From NCBI RefSeq assembly GCF_036802865.1, contig NZ_DAIRVK010000006.1, forward strand, positions 1 to 64,000: a stretch of 64,000 bases of DNA, in the 5' to 3' direction. Origin of the DNA: Sulfurospirillum sp036802865 (lineage in GTDB: Bacteria; Campylobacterota; Campylobacteria; Campylobacterales; Sulfurospirillaceae). Made by a program: the position numbers and the translations under genes. Of this stretch, positions 25,079 through 34,454 are shown piece after piece. Position 1 is the stretch's first letter. Every line of letters starts with the position of its first letter. The notes under the pieces are model-generated. The model was given only the letters and a program-made list of their open reading frames with translations, did no database searches and had not been told where the DNA came from.

Positions 25079-27148
25079 ATGAAAAATTGGGACAAAGTGT
25101 TACTTGGTTTATTCATGTGTATCAATCTCTTTTCCATCGGCTTAAACGCTGAGGGCATGGAGGGGATGCAAATGAGTAAGGATGCAAAGGGCATCATTGC
25201 TAATCCGAAGGGTACTAAGGAGAGCAGAGGCGTTACTTCGTTGCAAGACTATATTGTCGAAGAGCAGGTTATGTATGACTGGCTCTTTAAGAATCACCCT
25301 ATTTTTACCAAATACGGTGGTAAAACGGTTGGCGAAATGCATGTTGCTGATCGTGGTAAAGAGTTTATTGCGGAAGGTCATGGTAAAGACTTTTCAAAAG
25401 CAAGTAAACGTAGTGGCGGTGAAGGTGTAAGTTCAATGATGTATAGGGTTGCAAGAACTTCAACACTTGCATTTCCAAACAAATTTATTGGACCAGAAAA
25501 ATGTGGCGAGTGCCACCCTGCACAATATGAAACATGGAGCAGGTCACGACACTCAACTACAATCAGATTCCCAGGAGAACATCCAGAGTTTAACAACAAC
25601 TTGGTGGATCCAGTTTTTGATAAAGACACAGCATCAATTCTTCCGAAAGGAATTACCCCTGATGTGATCTATTGTACTATAGGGCATGTTAGAACAAAAT
25701 TAGGCTATTTGGATGCGTGGTTACTTCGTGGAACTTACCATGTAGAAGGCGGACTTCTTAAAAATGGTACGGGTCAAATTACCGCAGGTGCAAACCAATG
25801 GCAAAGAACATGGGCACTGAACCTAACGCCTGAAGTTGCAAAAAAAATCAAAAAATGGATTCCAGATTTTCCTGTAACATTGGCTGATTATGGTGATAAT
25901 GGTGGTTATGTCAGAGGTTTGGCTTCGTATGCGGCAAAATACAAAAAATCAATGGATTTCCAAGCAGGTTCTTCTTATTGTGAAGTGTGCCACCCTTGGA
26001 AGTTTGATTTTAAAAACCAAAACGACTTTTACAATGCTCTTGGTAATGCAAAAGAGCTTCAAAAGCACACCATCTCTAAAGGTGTTTCGTGTGAAGAGTG
26101 TCATGGCGCAGGCGGTCACTTAGAGGGTGGTTCTGGGCTTCTTACCTCAAATTGTGAACGATGTCACCAACGCTTTAACTACAGCCCCGATCTTGCTAAA
26201 AACCCTGCCAATGTAGGTAAGCCAGATCTTGCTTTGAGTTCAAAATTCAAATCAATGGGACCAGGATGTGGTAGTGAAGGTTCTCAAACTTACTTTACAG
26301 CACACTATGAAAAAGGTATGCGTTGTGCAACCTGTCATGATCCTCACGATGTCACAGGACCTGTAACGGGCGAAAAAGATCTTAAAGGTACCAATTACAA
26401 TGCAAATCAAGGCTATTTAAGTTCCCTTTATACCAAACCAAAACTCAAAAAACAGTGTGTGGATTGCCATAAAGAACAAGGATATATCCAGTCTAAATCA
26501 GATACACACAGTAAAAACTCATGTCAGACATGTCACATGCCGTTTATGATGAGTTGTGAAAACTGGTATGCGGTTCAGTTCCAAGACCAAGCAGGTATGG
26601 ATACTCAAAGACGTTCACACATCTGGAAAATTGATGTAGATCCAAAACGTAAATCTTTGGTACCAAGTTCAGCTGCAACAGGACCAAGAGATACAAAAGA
26701 TTGGCATTTTGAAAGGAACGATGAAGGTCGTAACTTTGTAGATCTTATGTGGTCATGTGCACGTACAACATGGGCAGATAAAGAGCAAGTAGAGGCAAAA
26801 GGCTGTCACAGTCCTGTTGTTTCAGAACTCAAAGAGACACTTCACTTTAAAGATCAAAAACAAGCGTACGATGAGGTTATGGGTTGGCAAACACCTGTGA
26901 AAGATAAATTCACACAGGTAAAAGTAGGCATCCAAGGACTTTACTCATTGCTTGAAGTGAAAAAACTCTCACCATCGGATAAAACCAGAGTGTACGAGTT
27001 GATCGAAAAAGCGCAACAAGCTGTTGATCTCGTTGAAAAAGACGGTTCATGGGGTATGCACGGTTTCAAATACACTAAACAAAGACTTGATGCGGCTATT
27101 GAGTATATCAATGAAGCACAAAGAATTGTCAATAAAAATCTAAAATAG
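25079..27148 (+). CDS. mccA: Octahaem c-copper sulfite reductase MccA
   Basis: MccA reduces sulfite to sulfide with six electrons in the periplasm. The 689-residue precursor has a signal peptide ending near LNA (24). Seven CXXCH motifs are at 142, 301, 338, 359, 416, 460 and 482. The eighth, at 560-577, is the rare CX15CH type that marks MccA and needs a dedicated haem lyase. Two non-haem cysteines, C397 (GPGCGSEG) and C493 (MMSCENWY), are 96 residues apart, the same spacing I recall for the Cu(I) ligands of the Wolinella enzyme (C399/C495). AGGAGG precedes the ATG. The terminator after the gene suggests that it is made in excess over mccB-D. Confidence 0.96.
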   Translation: MKNWDKVLLGLFMCINLFSIGLNAEGMEGMQMSKDAKGIIANPKGTKESRGVTSLQDYIVEEQVMYDWLFKNHPIFTKYGGKTVGEMHVADRGKEFIAEGHGKDFSKASKRSGGEGVSSMMYRVARTSTLAFPNKFIGPEKCGECHPAQYETWSRSRHSTTIRFPGEHPEFNNNLVDPVFDKDTASILPKGITPDVIYCTIGHVRTKLGYLDAWLLRGTYHVEGGLLKNGTGQITAGANQWQRTWALNLTPEVAKKIKKWIPDFPVTLADYGDNGGYVRGLASYAAKYKKSMDFQAGSSYCEVCHPWKFDFKNQNDFYNALGNAKELQKHTISKGVSCEECHGAGGHLEGGSGLLTSNCERCHQRFNYSPDLAKNPANVGKPDLALSSKFKSMGPGCGSEGSQTYFTAHYEKGMRCATCHDPHDVTGPVTGEKDLKGTNYNANQGYLSSLYTKPKLKKQCVDCHKEQGYIQSKSDTHSKNSCQTCHMPFMMSCENWYAVQFQDQAGMDTQRRSHIWKIDVDPKRKSLVPSSAATGPRDTKDWHFERNDEGRNFVDLMWSCARTTWADKEQVEAKGCHSPVVSELKETLHFKDQKQAYDEVMGWQTPVKDKFTQVKVGIQGLYSLLEVKKLSPSDKTRVYELIEKAQQAVDLVEKDGSWGMHGFKYTKQRLDAAIEYINEAQRIVNKNLK

Positions 27149-27153
27149 CGGTG

Positions 27154-27180
27154 TCGCACTTTTAGTAAAGTGCGATTTTT
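27154..27180 (+). terminator. Terminator after mccA
   Basis: TCGCACTTT (27154-27162) and AAAGTGCGA (27167-27175) form a perfect 9-bp stem with a TAGT loop followed by TTTTT. It probably ends most mccA transcripts or protects the 3' end, so that the enzyme is produced in excess over its electron-transfer partners. Confidence 0.8.
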
Positions 27181-27209
27181 AAGTGGGCTATAGCGTTTGT
27201 AGCCCACTT
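27181..27209 (+). terminator. Second perfect hairpin between mccA and mccB
   Basis: AAGTGGGCTA (27181-27190) and TAGCCCACTT (27200-27209) are a perfect 10-bp repeat with a 9-nt loop. It directly abuts the first terminator but lacks a long T run. It may be an mRNA-stabilising or processing structure at the 5' end of the mccB transcript. Confidence 0.6.
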
Positions 27210-27233
27210 CATTTTACATGTAAAGGTATTAAG

Positions 27234-28022
27234 ATGATGCGTAAACAACTCTCAACAGGATTATTTGTATTTATTTGTTTGGTTTCTGGGGCGACTGCTG
27301 GTGAGCTAAAAACACAAGTACAAAAAGAGTCATACAGTATTGGTGTATCCACAGGAAGCTATATCTCAAATCAACTTTTTGAACAGTCGGAGATGGGTGC
27401 AAAATCTGATATTGAAGCGGTGATTGATGGGTTTATTGATGCCTTGAAAAAACAACAAAAACTTAAAGATGAAGAGATTATAACGCATCTCAATAGCCGC
27501 GCAGAAGTGTTAAATAAAGTCAGTCAAGATAAATTTAAACAAGCCTTGGATAAAAATATTGCAGACGGCAAAAAATATATGGCAGCAAATGCTAAAAATA
27601 AAAAAGTGACAACAACCAAATCAGGTTTACAATATGAAGTGCTTACGCTTGGCGGTGGTTCAAAACCGCAAAAAGAGAGCATTGTTATGATGAATTACAA
27701 AGCCTATTTGGTAGACGGTAAGGTATTTGATGATACCTATGAGCGTAAAACGCCTTCGCATCTTTCGATGATTAATATTATTGATGGTTTGCAAGAAGGG
27801 TTAATGCTTATGCCTGAGGGATCAAAATATAAATTGATTATCCCAAGTGAACTAGCGTATGGCAATGCAGATATGCAAGAGATTCCTGCTGGTTCAACCG
27901 TTGTTTTTGAGGTAGAGTTGGTGAAAGTGCTTAAACCAGGCGAACTTACAGATAGTGCAAAGCCACTTAGCGAAGAAGAAATGAAACAAGCTCACGGTGG
28001 TATTGAGAAAAAGAAACTGTAG
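27234..28022 (+). CDS. mccB: FKBP-type peptidyl-prolyl isomerase MccB
   Basis: The 262-residue exported protein has a signal peptide (TGLFVFICLVSGATA), an N-terminal dimerisation helix region (about 25-125) and a C-terminal FKBP domain (about 130-240; YEVLTLGGGSKPQKESIVMMNYKAYLVDG cut here into shorter signatures, and FEVELVKVLKPG). The pattern is that of periplasmic FkpA/Mip-type foldases. The ATG at 27234 or 27237 follows AAAGG; an in-frame start at 27183 lies inside the second hairpin and is rejected. In Wolinella a PPIase gene follows mccA and is thought to help fold the multihaem enzyme. Confidence 0.9.
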   Translation: MMRKQLSTGLFVFICLVSGATAGELKTQVQKESYSIGVSTGSYISNQLFEQSEMGAKSDIEAVIDGFIDALKKQQKLKDEEIITHLNSRAEVLNKVSQDKFKQALDKNIADGKKYMAANAKNKKVTTTKSGLQYEVLTLGGGSKPQKESIVMMNYKAYLVDGKVFDDTYERKTPSHLSMINIIDGLQEGLMLMPEGSKYKLIIPSELAYGNADMQEIPAGSTVVFEVELVKVLKPGELTDSAKPLSEEEMKQAHGGIEKKKL

Positions 28023-28058
28023 AGCAAGAGTGTTCATCTACACGAATTGGAGGGGAAG

Positions 28059-28730
28059 ATGGAAAATGATGGGAAAAGAAGAGCTTTTCTAAAAGTTTTG
28101 GGTCTTGGTTCTGTGACATTGGGCACTGCGGGTTACAGTGTTGCCATTGAAGCAGGAAAAGAAGAAAAAAAACCACACTACGGGATGATATTTGATCAAA
28201 ACAAATGTGTGGGTTGTACGGATTGTGAAGTAGCGTGTCGAAAAGTCAATGAAGTGCCAGAAGGGCAGGTACGGCTTTACGTTGAAAATAAAACAGATCC
28301 TGCAACACCAATGGAAAAGAGATACGTACGTGTTTCGTGTCAGCAGTGTGAAGATGCTCCGTGTGTGGCAGTATGTCCAAGTCGTGCGTGTCACAAAGAT
28401 GCTAAAACTGGCATTGTTACGATGAATCCTGATGATTGTATCGCTTGTAAATACTGTATTGTGGCGTGTCCGTATGATGTGCGTTTTATCAACCATAAGA
28501 CTAAAGCAGCAGAAAATTGTAACTTTTGTCTGGGTACCAATTTAGCCAAAGGCAAAGAGCCAGCCTGTGTGGAGTCATGCAAATATAAAGCGCTTGTTTT
28601 TGGGGATTTAAACGATGAAAAGTCTTATATAAACCAAATTTTACATGTCAAAGATCACGTGCGTATGAAGCCAACGTATGGAACAAAACCAAGTTTGCGC
28701 TATATACCTGTTGTCAAGGTGGGGGTGTGA
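28059..28730 (+). CDS. mccC: Four-cluster iron-sulfur protein MccC
   Basis: This is an electron-transfer subunit of the NrfC/PsrB type. A twin-arginine signal (KRRAFLKVLGLG) at the start exports it folded. Cysteine motifs for four [4Fe-4S] clusters follow: CVGCTDCEVAC, CQQCEDAPCVAVC, CIACKYCIVAC and CNFCLGTN with CVESC. ATG 28059 is preceded by GGAGGGG; the longer frame with TTG at 28047 is rejected. It should take electrons from MccD and pass them to MccA. It is separated from mccD by 1 nt. Confidence 0.92.
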   Translation: MENDGKRRAFLKVLGLGSVTLGTAGYSVAIEAGKEEKKPHYGMIFDQNKCVGCTDCEVACRKVNEVPEGQVRLYVENKTDPATPMEKRYVRVSCQQCEDAPCVAVCPSRACHKDAKTGIVTMNPDDCIACKYCIVACPYDVRFINHKTKAAENCNFCLGTNLAKGKEPACVESCKYKALVFGDLNDEKSYINQILHVKDHVRMKPTYGTKPSLRYIPVVKVGV

Positions 28731-28731
28731 T

Positions 28732-29697
28732 ATGAACGGTGCCATTAATTATACATACGGGTTTTCGCATGGCGTTGAGTGGGGCTGGCCGATCGCGGTT
28801 TATCTTCTGCTTGCGGGTATTTCAGGTGGAGCGCTTATTGTCGCTTTGTTGGTACGTTTTTACAAAAAACAACATGTTGATACACCGCTTTTAAAAGCGG
28901 CTTCGTTGGTGTCCTTTGTCACCATTGCTTTTGGTATGGTCTTTTTGGTGGGTGATCTTGAAAAACCACTCTATTTTTGGAAAATTCTCATTCACTATAA
29001 CTTTACATCGGTTATGTCGATTGGTGTTATGGCAATTTCGGTTTATATTCCACTCACACTGATTATGTGTCTTTATATGTTTGAGAAAGAGATTCTTTCA
29101 TACATTCCACAAAGTTGGGCGAAAATAGTAGAGTATTTTGTTGTCATTATGGGAATTTTGAGAAAATTGCGCCCACTTATTGAAGTATTAAGCGTTATTT
29201 TTGCAGTGGTTATTTGTGCGTATACAGGGTTTTTAATTTCTGTTTTGGTACGCTTTCCCATACTCAATACAGCAATTCTTCCAGCACTCTTTGTGGTTTC
29301 GGGTCTCTCCGCTGGAACGGCGTCTGCCAGTATGATTGCTTCGTATTTTTTCAAAGAAGAGACGCATTCATCTGATCTGAAAACATTGCATACGATTGAG
29401 TGGCCTATTATGGCGATTGAGATTATGCTCATTGCAATGTTATTTGTTTCACTTTTAGTCGGCAATGAGTTTCAACAAACTACGACGGTTGCGTTTAAAA
29501 GCGGTGTGTTCGCGACACTCTTTTGGGTGGGTGTCATGGGAGTTGGCTTTGGTCTTCCTTTGGTACTCAATTTTGCTTTAGGTAAAAAGCTAGCGCATTC
29601 ACATGCCGCATTTTACCTCTCAGGATTGGCAAGTGTGGTAGGCGTTTTATGCCTTAGAATGTTTATTATTTACGCGGGACAAACGTTTGGCGTGTGA
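28732..29697 (+). CDS. mccD: NrfD/PsrC-type membrane quinol dehydrogenase MccD
   Basis: The 321-residue integral membrane protein has about eight to nine helices. Its start, HGVEWGWPIAVYLLLAGISG, matches the NrfD/PsrC family, and FLVGDLEKPLYFWKIL is the conserved quinol-site region. It oxidises menaquinol or methylmenaquinone and hands electrons to MccC. ATG 28732 is chosen; the upstream frame would overlap mccC by 53 nt. Confidence 0.92.
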   Translation: MNGAINYTYGFSHGVEWGWPIAVYLLLAGISGGALIVALLVRFYKKQHVDTPLLKAASLVSFVTIAFGMVFLVGDLEKPLYFWKILIHYNFTSVMSIGVMAISVYIPLTLIMCLYMFEKEILSYIPQSWAKIVEYFVVIMGILRKLRPLIEVLSVIFAVVICAYTGFLISVLVRFPILNTAILPALFVVSGLSAGTASASMIASYFFKEETHSSDLKTLHTIEWPIMAIEIMLIAMLFVSLLVGNEFQQTTTVAFKSGVFATLFWVGVMGVGFGLPLVLNFALGKKLAHSHAAFYLSGLASVVGVLCLRMFIIYAGQTFGV

Positions 29698-29726
29698 TGT
29701 ATGCAGATTTGATTTAAAGGTTTAAC

Positions 29727-32420
29727 ATGAAGTACATATCTACCTTAGGAAAACTCTTTTTTTCGTATAAATTTATGCTCTTCATGTTGTTTTTGTTGGG
29801 TTTGGGTGCAGGTGTTGCTACGTTTATCGAGAGTGCTTATGACACCCAAAGCGCTAAAATAGTTGTTTATGATGCTTTCTGGTATGAGGGGGTGATGCTT
29901 TTGCTGACCCTCTCTTTGGTTGGCATTATCTATAAAAATAAGATGTGGAAAAAAGTAGGTGCATTTACGCTCCATCTTGCGTTCGTTGCCATTTTGATTG
30001 GTGCAGCGATGACGCGCTACTTTGGATATGAAGGGGTTATTCATATCAGAGAAGGGTTGAGTGAAAATGAGATGCTGACGGTGAAGTCCTATTTTAGCAT
30101 CAAAACGGAGCAAGATTTTTTAGAGTATCCGCTTGCTTTAGGACAAATTGGCAATAACGATTTTTCTTACGATGTGATGGTGCGTGGTAAAGTTTTGCAA
30201 GTGAACTATAAAAGTTACCATGCCGGTGCCAAAGGCGAACTAAGTACCCTCATCGTGGAAGCACGTTACGATAACAAACTCAAAACGGCAAAAATTGAAG
30301 GCGGTGCGGGTTGGATAGAACCACCTGTAAAGCTCTCTTTTGATGATGTTGAGATTGAACTGGCGTGGGGTTCTAAAGTTATAGCACTTCCTTTTGCATT
30401 TAAACTGATCGATTTTGAGCTACAACGATACCCTGGCTCACAAAGTCCTTCTTCTTACGCGAGCGACATTGAAGTGGTGGATAGTGCTGAAAAAGACGTG
30501 TTACCTTACCGCATTTTTATGAACCATCCTCTCTCCTACAAAGGGTATAAATTTTTTCAATCTTCGTATGATGTAGATGAAAAGGGTACCATTTTAGAGG
30601 TGAATAAAGACCCTGGTAAATGGCCAACGTATTTTGGTTATTTTCTACTTTGTGTAGGGTTTATCGGAAACTTTTTTACCAAAGGAAGCAGGTTTTTAAA
30701 ACTTCGTGCCTTTTTGCAAAAAAGTGCTTTATCGTTTTTTGTACCACTGCTCTTGTGTTCGACAACGCTTTTAAAAGCGGACACCACAGATTCGCTTGAG
30801 CAGTTTCGTAAAAATTCTTATGAACATGCCAACGGAGCGTTTAGTACACTATTGGTACAAGATTATAGGGGAAGAATTAAGCCCATCAGTACCGAAGCTA
30901 TGGAAATCGTCAATAAAATAACAGGTCAAAGTTCTCTCTTTGGGCTTACGCCTGAGCAGATGATCTTAGGTATGAGCTCTAACGCAGCGCTTTGGCAAGA
31001 GATGAACATCATTAAGCTCTCCAATGCAAGCATTAAAAAAGCACTTAATTTACCACCCGAAACGGAGTATGTGAGCTTTGCTTCCATGTTTGATGATGAG
31101 GGGTACTACAAGCTTGCAAAACATGTCAATGCCGCCAATCAAAAAGCTGGGTCCAAACGTGATACTTTTGATAATGATGTCATTAAATTTGATGAAAAAC
31201 TCAATATTGCTTACCTTACCCTCAAAGGGGTCTTTTTTAAATTTATTCCTATTCCAAACGATGCTATGCATACGTGGATTGCTCCCAATGATGCCTTTAG
31301 TCATCCACAAGTAGGCAGTGATGTCAAAAGTATGCTCAATGACTACTTTGTGGCACTTCAAGAAGGCATTACCACCAATCATTGGGAAAATGCCAATAAT
31401 GCACTTTCTGGGCTTAAGCAAAACCAACGAGCCCTTAGCGGGGAGATCATGCCAAGTGAGACACGTGTACGTGCAGAAGTACTTTACAATCATTTAGGGA
31501 TGTTTCAAAAACTGATTGGTTTTTACTTTTTGCTTGGTTTGGGCGCGTTTAGTTTAGCCGTCTTTTCTATCTTTAAATGCAAAAATTACCCTACCGTGGA
31601 AAAGAGTGTTTTATCCCTCTTTATAGCGGGCTTTATCGCACACAGTTTGGGTTTGGCTCTTAGGTGGTACATCTCAGGTCATGCACCTTGGAGTGACTCG
31701 TATGAGTCGATGGTATACATCGGTTGGTCAGCAAGTTTGGCAGGTGTTATGGTTTTTCGAAAATCCATTCTCTCCCTCTCTGCCGCAGCCATTTTAGCGG
31801 CTATCGTGATGCTTGTAGCGCATATGAGTTTTGTAAACCCACAAATCACTAACCTTGTACCTGTTTTAAAATCGTATTGGCTCACCATTCACGTCTCCGT
31901 CATTACAGCAAGTTATGGCTTTTTGGGTATGGGAGCATTGCTTGGTTTGATTACGTTGGTGCTGATGATGCTTAAAAACAAAAAGAATGCAACACGTATG
32001 AATGAACAAATCAGACATTTGATTGCCATTAATGAGATAAGCCTTATTATAGGGCTTTCCATGCTTACTGTGGGGAACTTTTTTGGAGGCATTTGGGCGA
32101 ATGAATCGTGGGGAAGATACTGGGGATGGGATCCAAAAGAGACATGGTCTTTTGTTTCCATCATCGTGTATGCACTTATTTTGCATCTTCGCTTTATTCC
32201 AAAGTTGAACTCTGTTTATGTGTTTTCAATTGCATCGCTTTTGGGTTACAGCTCCATTATGATGACCTATTTTGGGGTTAATTTTTATCTTACGGGGATG
32301 CACTCTTACGCGGCATCAGGGGAACATGCCTCTTTGCCAAGTTTTATTTATTATCTCTTGGTAGCCTTGTTTGGGTTAGCTGCCTTGGCGTATAAGGGCA
32401 GAGATGTTAAAACAGTTTAG
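29727..32420 (+). CDS. ccsA1: Fused CcsB-CcsA cytochrome c haem lyase, probably specific for the CX15CH haem
   Basis: The 897-residue protein is a ResB-ResC fusion. The N-terminal ResB half has helices around 12-32, 48-66 and 78-95 plus a periplasmic domain; the C-terminal half is ResC/CcsA with six or more helices and the haem-handling WWD motif (WGRYWGWDPKETWSF, near 795). In Wolinella a dedicated lyase of this type, encoded in the mcc cluster, attaches the unusual CX15CH haem of MccA. Its position straight after mccD, and the presence of that motif in mccA, support the same role here. Confidence 0.9.
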   Translation: MKYISTLGKLFFSYKFMLFMLFLLGLGAGVATFIESAYDTQSAKIVVYDAFWYEGVMLLLTLSLVGIIYKNKMWKKVGAFTLHLAFVAILIGAAMTRYFGYEGVIHIREGLSENEMLTVKSYFSIKTEQDFLEYPLALGQIGNNDFSYDVMVRGKVLQVNYKSYHAGAKGELSTLIVEARYDNKLKTAKIEGGAGWIEPPVKLSFDDVEIELAWGSKVIALPFAFKLIDFELQRYPGSQSPSSYASDIEVVDSAEKDVLPYRIFMNHPLSYKGYKFFQSSYDVDEKGTILEVNKDPGKWPTYFGYFLLCVGFIGNFFTKGSRFLKLRAFLQKSALSFFVPLLLCSTTLLKADTTDSLEQFRKNSYEHANGAFSTLLVQDYRGRIKPISTEAMEIVNKITGQSSLFGLTPEQMILGMSSNAALWQEMNIIKLSNASIKKALNLPPETEYVSFASMFDDEGYYKLAKHVNAANQKAGSKRDTFDNDVIKFDEKLNIAYLTLKGVFFKFIPIPNDAMHTWIAPNDAFSHPQVGSDVKSMLNDYFVALQEGITTNHWENANNALSGLKQNQRALSGEIMPSETRVRAEVLYNHLGMFQKLIGFYFLLGLGAFSLAVFSIFKCKNYPTVEKSVLSLFIAGFIAHSLGLALRWYISGHAPWSDSYESMVYIGWSASLAGVMVFRKSILSLSAAAILAAIVMLVAHMSFVNPQITNLVPVLKSYWLTIHVSVITASYGFLGMGALLGLITLVLMMLKNKKNATRMNEQIRHLIAINEISLIIGLSMLTVGNFFGGIWANESWGRYWGWDPKETWSFVSIIVYALILHLRFIPKLNSVYVFSIASLLGYSSIMMTYFGVNFYLTGMHSYAASGEHASLPSFIYYLLVALFGLAALAYKGRDVKTV

Positions 32421-32509
32421 TGAAGTTAGCACCAAATGTGTGTGGGCATTCTGCCGAAGAAAACTCAGTGTTAACGTAGCTTTTAGAGCTTTGCTTTAAA
32501 AGCGTGTTT

Positions 32510-32534
32510 AGAGTTCTGCAAGAACTCTATTTTT
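32510..32534 (+). terminator. Terminator after the haem lyase gene
   Basis: AGAGTTCT (32510-32517) pairs with AGAACTCT (32521-32528) around a GCA loop and is followed by ATTTTTA. It divides the mccA-D-lyase block from the Sel1/NosL/ABC block. Confidence 0.8.
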
Positions 32535-32553
32535 AATCAAAAAAGGATAAACA

Positions 32554-33387
32554 ATGAAAAAAGAACTACTCATTTTAATAGCGTGTGCTGTGATGGCAAA
32601 CGCTGGATTTATCAAAGAAGGTATGGATGCCAAAGAAAATGGTGACCATCAAAAACTCGTTGAGATTTATGACAAAGCGTGCAACGAAGGTAAAGCTTCG
32701 GGATGCTACAACCTTGGCGTATTATACGCTGAGGGTACTGGCAATGTTACCAAAGACTATGCCAAAGCGGTTAAGCTTTATGAAAAAGCCTGTTCTGCCG
32801 ACTTCGCCTCTGCTTGTTATAACTTGGGCTTTTTGTATGAGAGTGGCAACGGGGTGAAGCAAGACTTTGCTCAAGCGGTTAAACTGTATGAAAAAGCGTG
32901 TGCGCAGGATGAAGGCTGTACCAATTTAGGTCTTTTATATGCCAATGGGGCAGGTGTGCAACAAGACTACGCTAAAGCGGCAGAATTTTATAAAAAAGCA
33001 TGTAAGAATGAAGACTTGATGGGGTGTAATAACCTAGGTTTCTTGCATGCGCAAGGTCGCGGTGTTTCCCTTGATAACAAAAAAGCGAATGAGTATTACC
33101 AAAAAGCATGTGACGGTGGTATTGCAATGGGATGTGACAACCTTGGCTTCATGTATGCACTGGGTAAAGGAAGTGTACAAGACTATAAAAAAGCGAGTCA
33201 ATTTTATGAAAAAGCTTGTAACAGCGGTTATGACAAAGGATGTAACAACCTTGGTATCTTATACGCTGAGGGTAAAGGTGTGAGCGTGGACAACACCAAA
33301 GCCAAAGAACTTTTTAAAAGTAGTTGTGACAAAGGACTCAAAGAGAGTTGTGAAAATGCTCAATTACTTGAGAAAATTACAAAATAG
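32554..33387 (+). CDS. Sel1-like repeat protein, exported
   Basis: The 277-residue protein has a signal peptide (LLILIACAVMANAG) and then about seven Sel1 repeats of roughly 36 residues, each with a conserved cysteine pair and a C(Y/N)NLG(V/F)LY(A/E) core. This cysteine-rich form is typical of secreted Helicobacter-type Hcp proteins, where each repeat is closed by a disulfide. It may scaffold periplasmic proteins. AAAAGGA precedes the ATG. It lies between the haem lyase and the copper chaperone genes; its role in sulfite respiration is unproven. Confidence 0.85.
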   Translation: MKKELLILIACAVMANAGFIKEGMDAKENGDHQKLVEIYDKACNEGKASGCYNLGVLYAEGTGNVTKDYAKAVKLYEKACSADFASACYNLGFLYESGNGVKQDFAQAVKLYEKACAQDEGCTNLGLLYANGAGVQQDYAKAAEFYKKACKNEDLMGCNNLGFLHAQGRGVSLDNKKANEYYQKACDGGIAMGCDNLGFMYALGKGSVQDYKKASQFYEKACNSGYDKGCNNLGILYAEGKGVSVDNTKAKELFKSSCDKGLKESCENAQLLEKITK

Positions 33388-33411
33388 TAGTTCGATATAA
33401 AAGGATAAAAA

Positions 33412-34269
33412 ATGTTGTTTCGAGTCATTTTTACACTACTTTGCTTTTTGAGTTTTTCTAATGCTGAGATGTTTCAAAGCGTACCAGAAGCCAATGCCAC
33501 CCTCATTCAGTCTGGCAAAGACAAATACGCATGTCCTAATTGTGGAATGCACTTGGTGAAGTTTTACAAAACCAGCCACACGCATGAGAACCACCAGTAT
33601 TGCTCTATTCACTGCCTTTATGAATCAACCAAAGGGGTAATCCCAGAAGATGCTAAAGTTGTAGATACGATGAGTTTAGAGCTTATTGATGTTAAAAAGG
33701 CGTTTTATGTAGTAGGCAGTAAAGTGCGAGGTACGATGACCCGTACCAGCAGTTATGCGTTTGGTCTTGAAAAAGACGCACTTGCTTTTGTCTCAGAAAA
33801 TGGTGGAAAAGTGATGAATTTTAAAGAGGCATATGCGGTGGCTTCAGAGGATTTTCCTAAAGATTTTGCCAAACCAGCTTCCTCATTAGCCCCTTTGAGC
33901 AAAATAGAAGTGCCTAAAGATGCGAAATGCCCTATCTGTGGTATGTTCGTTGCCAAATATCCTCAGTGGGTTGCGATGTATGATGGGGACAAAACATTTT
34001 ATTTTGATGGCGTGAAAGACATGATGAAATATGCCTTTGCTCGAAAATTAAGTAATGATAAGTTTTACGTCAGTGATTATTATAAGCTTTCAAAACTGGA
34101 AGCTTCCAAAGCGTTTTATGTGCTAGGTTCAAACGTGTATGGCCCTATGGGCAATGAACTTATTCCGTTTGCAACCCAAGAAGAAGCCTTGAGCTTTTCA
34201 CGCGACCACAACGGTCAAAAGGTCATCTCCTATGATGAAATTACGGAAGTTATGGTAAAAAATCTATGA
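33412..34269 (+). CDS. mccL: Double NosL-domain copper chaperone (MccL-like)
   Basis: The 285-residue exported protein has a signal peptide (FTLLCFLSFSNA) and two NosL modules: the first (about 35-145) with CPNCGMHLVKF plus CSIHC, the second (about 165-285) with CPICGMFVAKYPQW. NosL proteins bind Cu(I) through CxxCGM and deliver it to copper enzymes. Here the client would be the Cu site of MccA, as proposed for MccL in Wolinella. Two modules in tandem is longer than classical single-domain NosL. It overlaps the next small gene by 4 nt. Confidence 0.85.
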   Translation: MLFRVIFTLLCFLSFSNAEMFQSVPEANATLIQSGKDKYACPNCGMHLVKFYKTSHTHENHQYCSIHCLYESTKGVIPEDAKVVDTMSLELIDVKKAFYVVGSKVRGTMTRTSSYAFGLEKDALAFVSENGGKVMNFKEAYAVASEDFPKDFAKPASSLAPLSKIEVPKDAKCPICGMFVAKYPQWVAMYDGDKTFYFDGVKDMMKYAFARKLSNDKFYVSDYYKLSKLEASKAFYVLGSNVYGPMGNELIPFATQEEALSFSRDHNGQKVISYDEITEVMVKNL

Positions 34270-34454
34270 AATTTTTAGCTATGCTTGCCGCTTCTTTTTC
34301 ACTGATCTATTGTGTTATGGCGGTACATATGGTGCAATTTCCTACTCAAAAGAAAGCAGAAGAGATCCAAGCACTCTCTTTGCATGTTAAAGATGCTAAG
34401 GCTTCGCTCAGTTTTCCAACAAATGCATACCAAAGGTTTGTGTATGCTCAGTAA
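34266..34454 (+). CDS. Small membrane-anchored or exported protein, 62 residues
   Basis: I do not recognise this protein. It has an N-terminal hydrophobic stretch (FLAMLAASFSLIYCVMAV) and a short soluble tail. The ATGA overlap with the NosL gene and the 11-nt overlap with the permease gene show that it is translated as part of the operon. It may be a small subunit of the ABC exporter. Confidence 0.65.
   Translation: MKFLAMLAASFSLIYCVMAVHMVQFPTQKKAEEIQALSLHVKDAKASLSFPTNAYQRFVYAQ

Noticed and set aside
25675..25690. CTIGH in MccA as a ninth haem site
   Set aside because: The motif is CxxGH, not CxxCH; MccA is known to have eight haems and all eight are accounted for.
27183..27233. N-terminal extension of mccB
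   Set aside because: It lies within a perfect hairpin and has no ribosome site; the signal peptide starts at 27234.
34312..34443. N-terminal extension of the ABC permease
   Set aside because: The segment overlaps the 62-residue gene in another frame and lacks a ribosome site.
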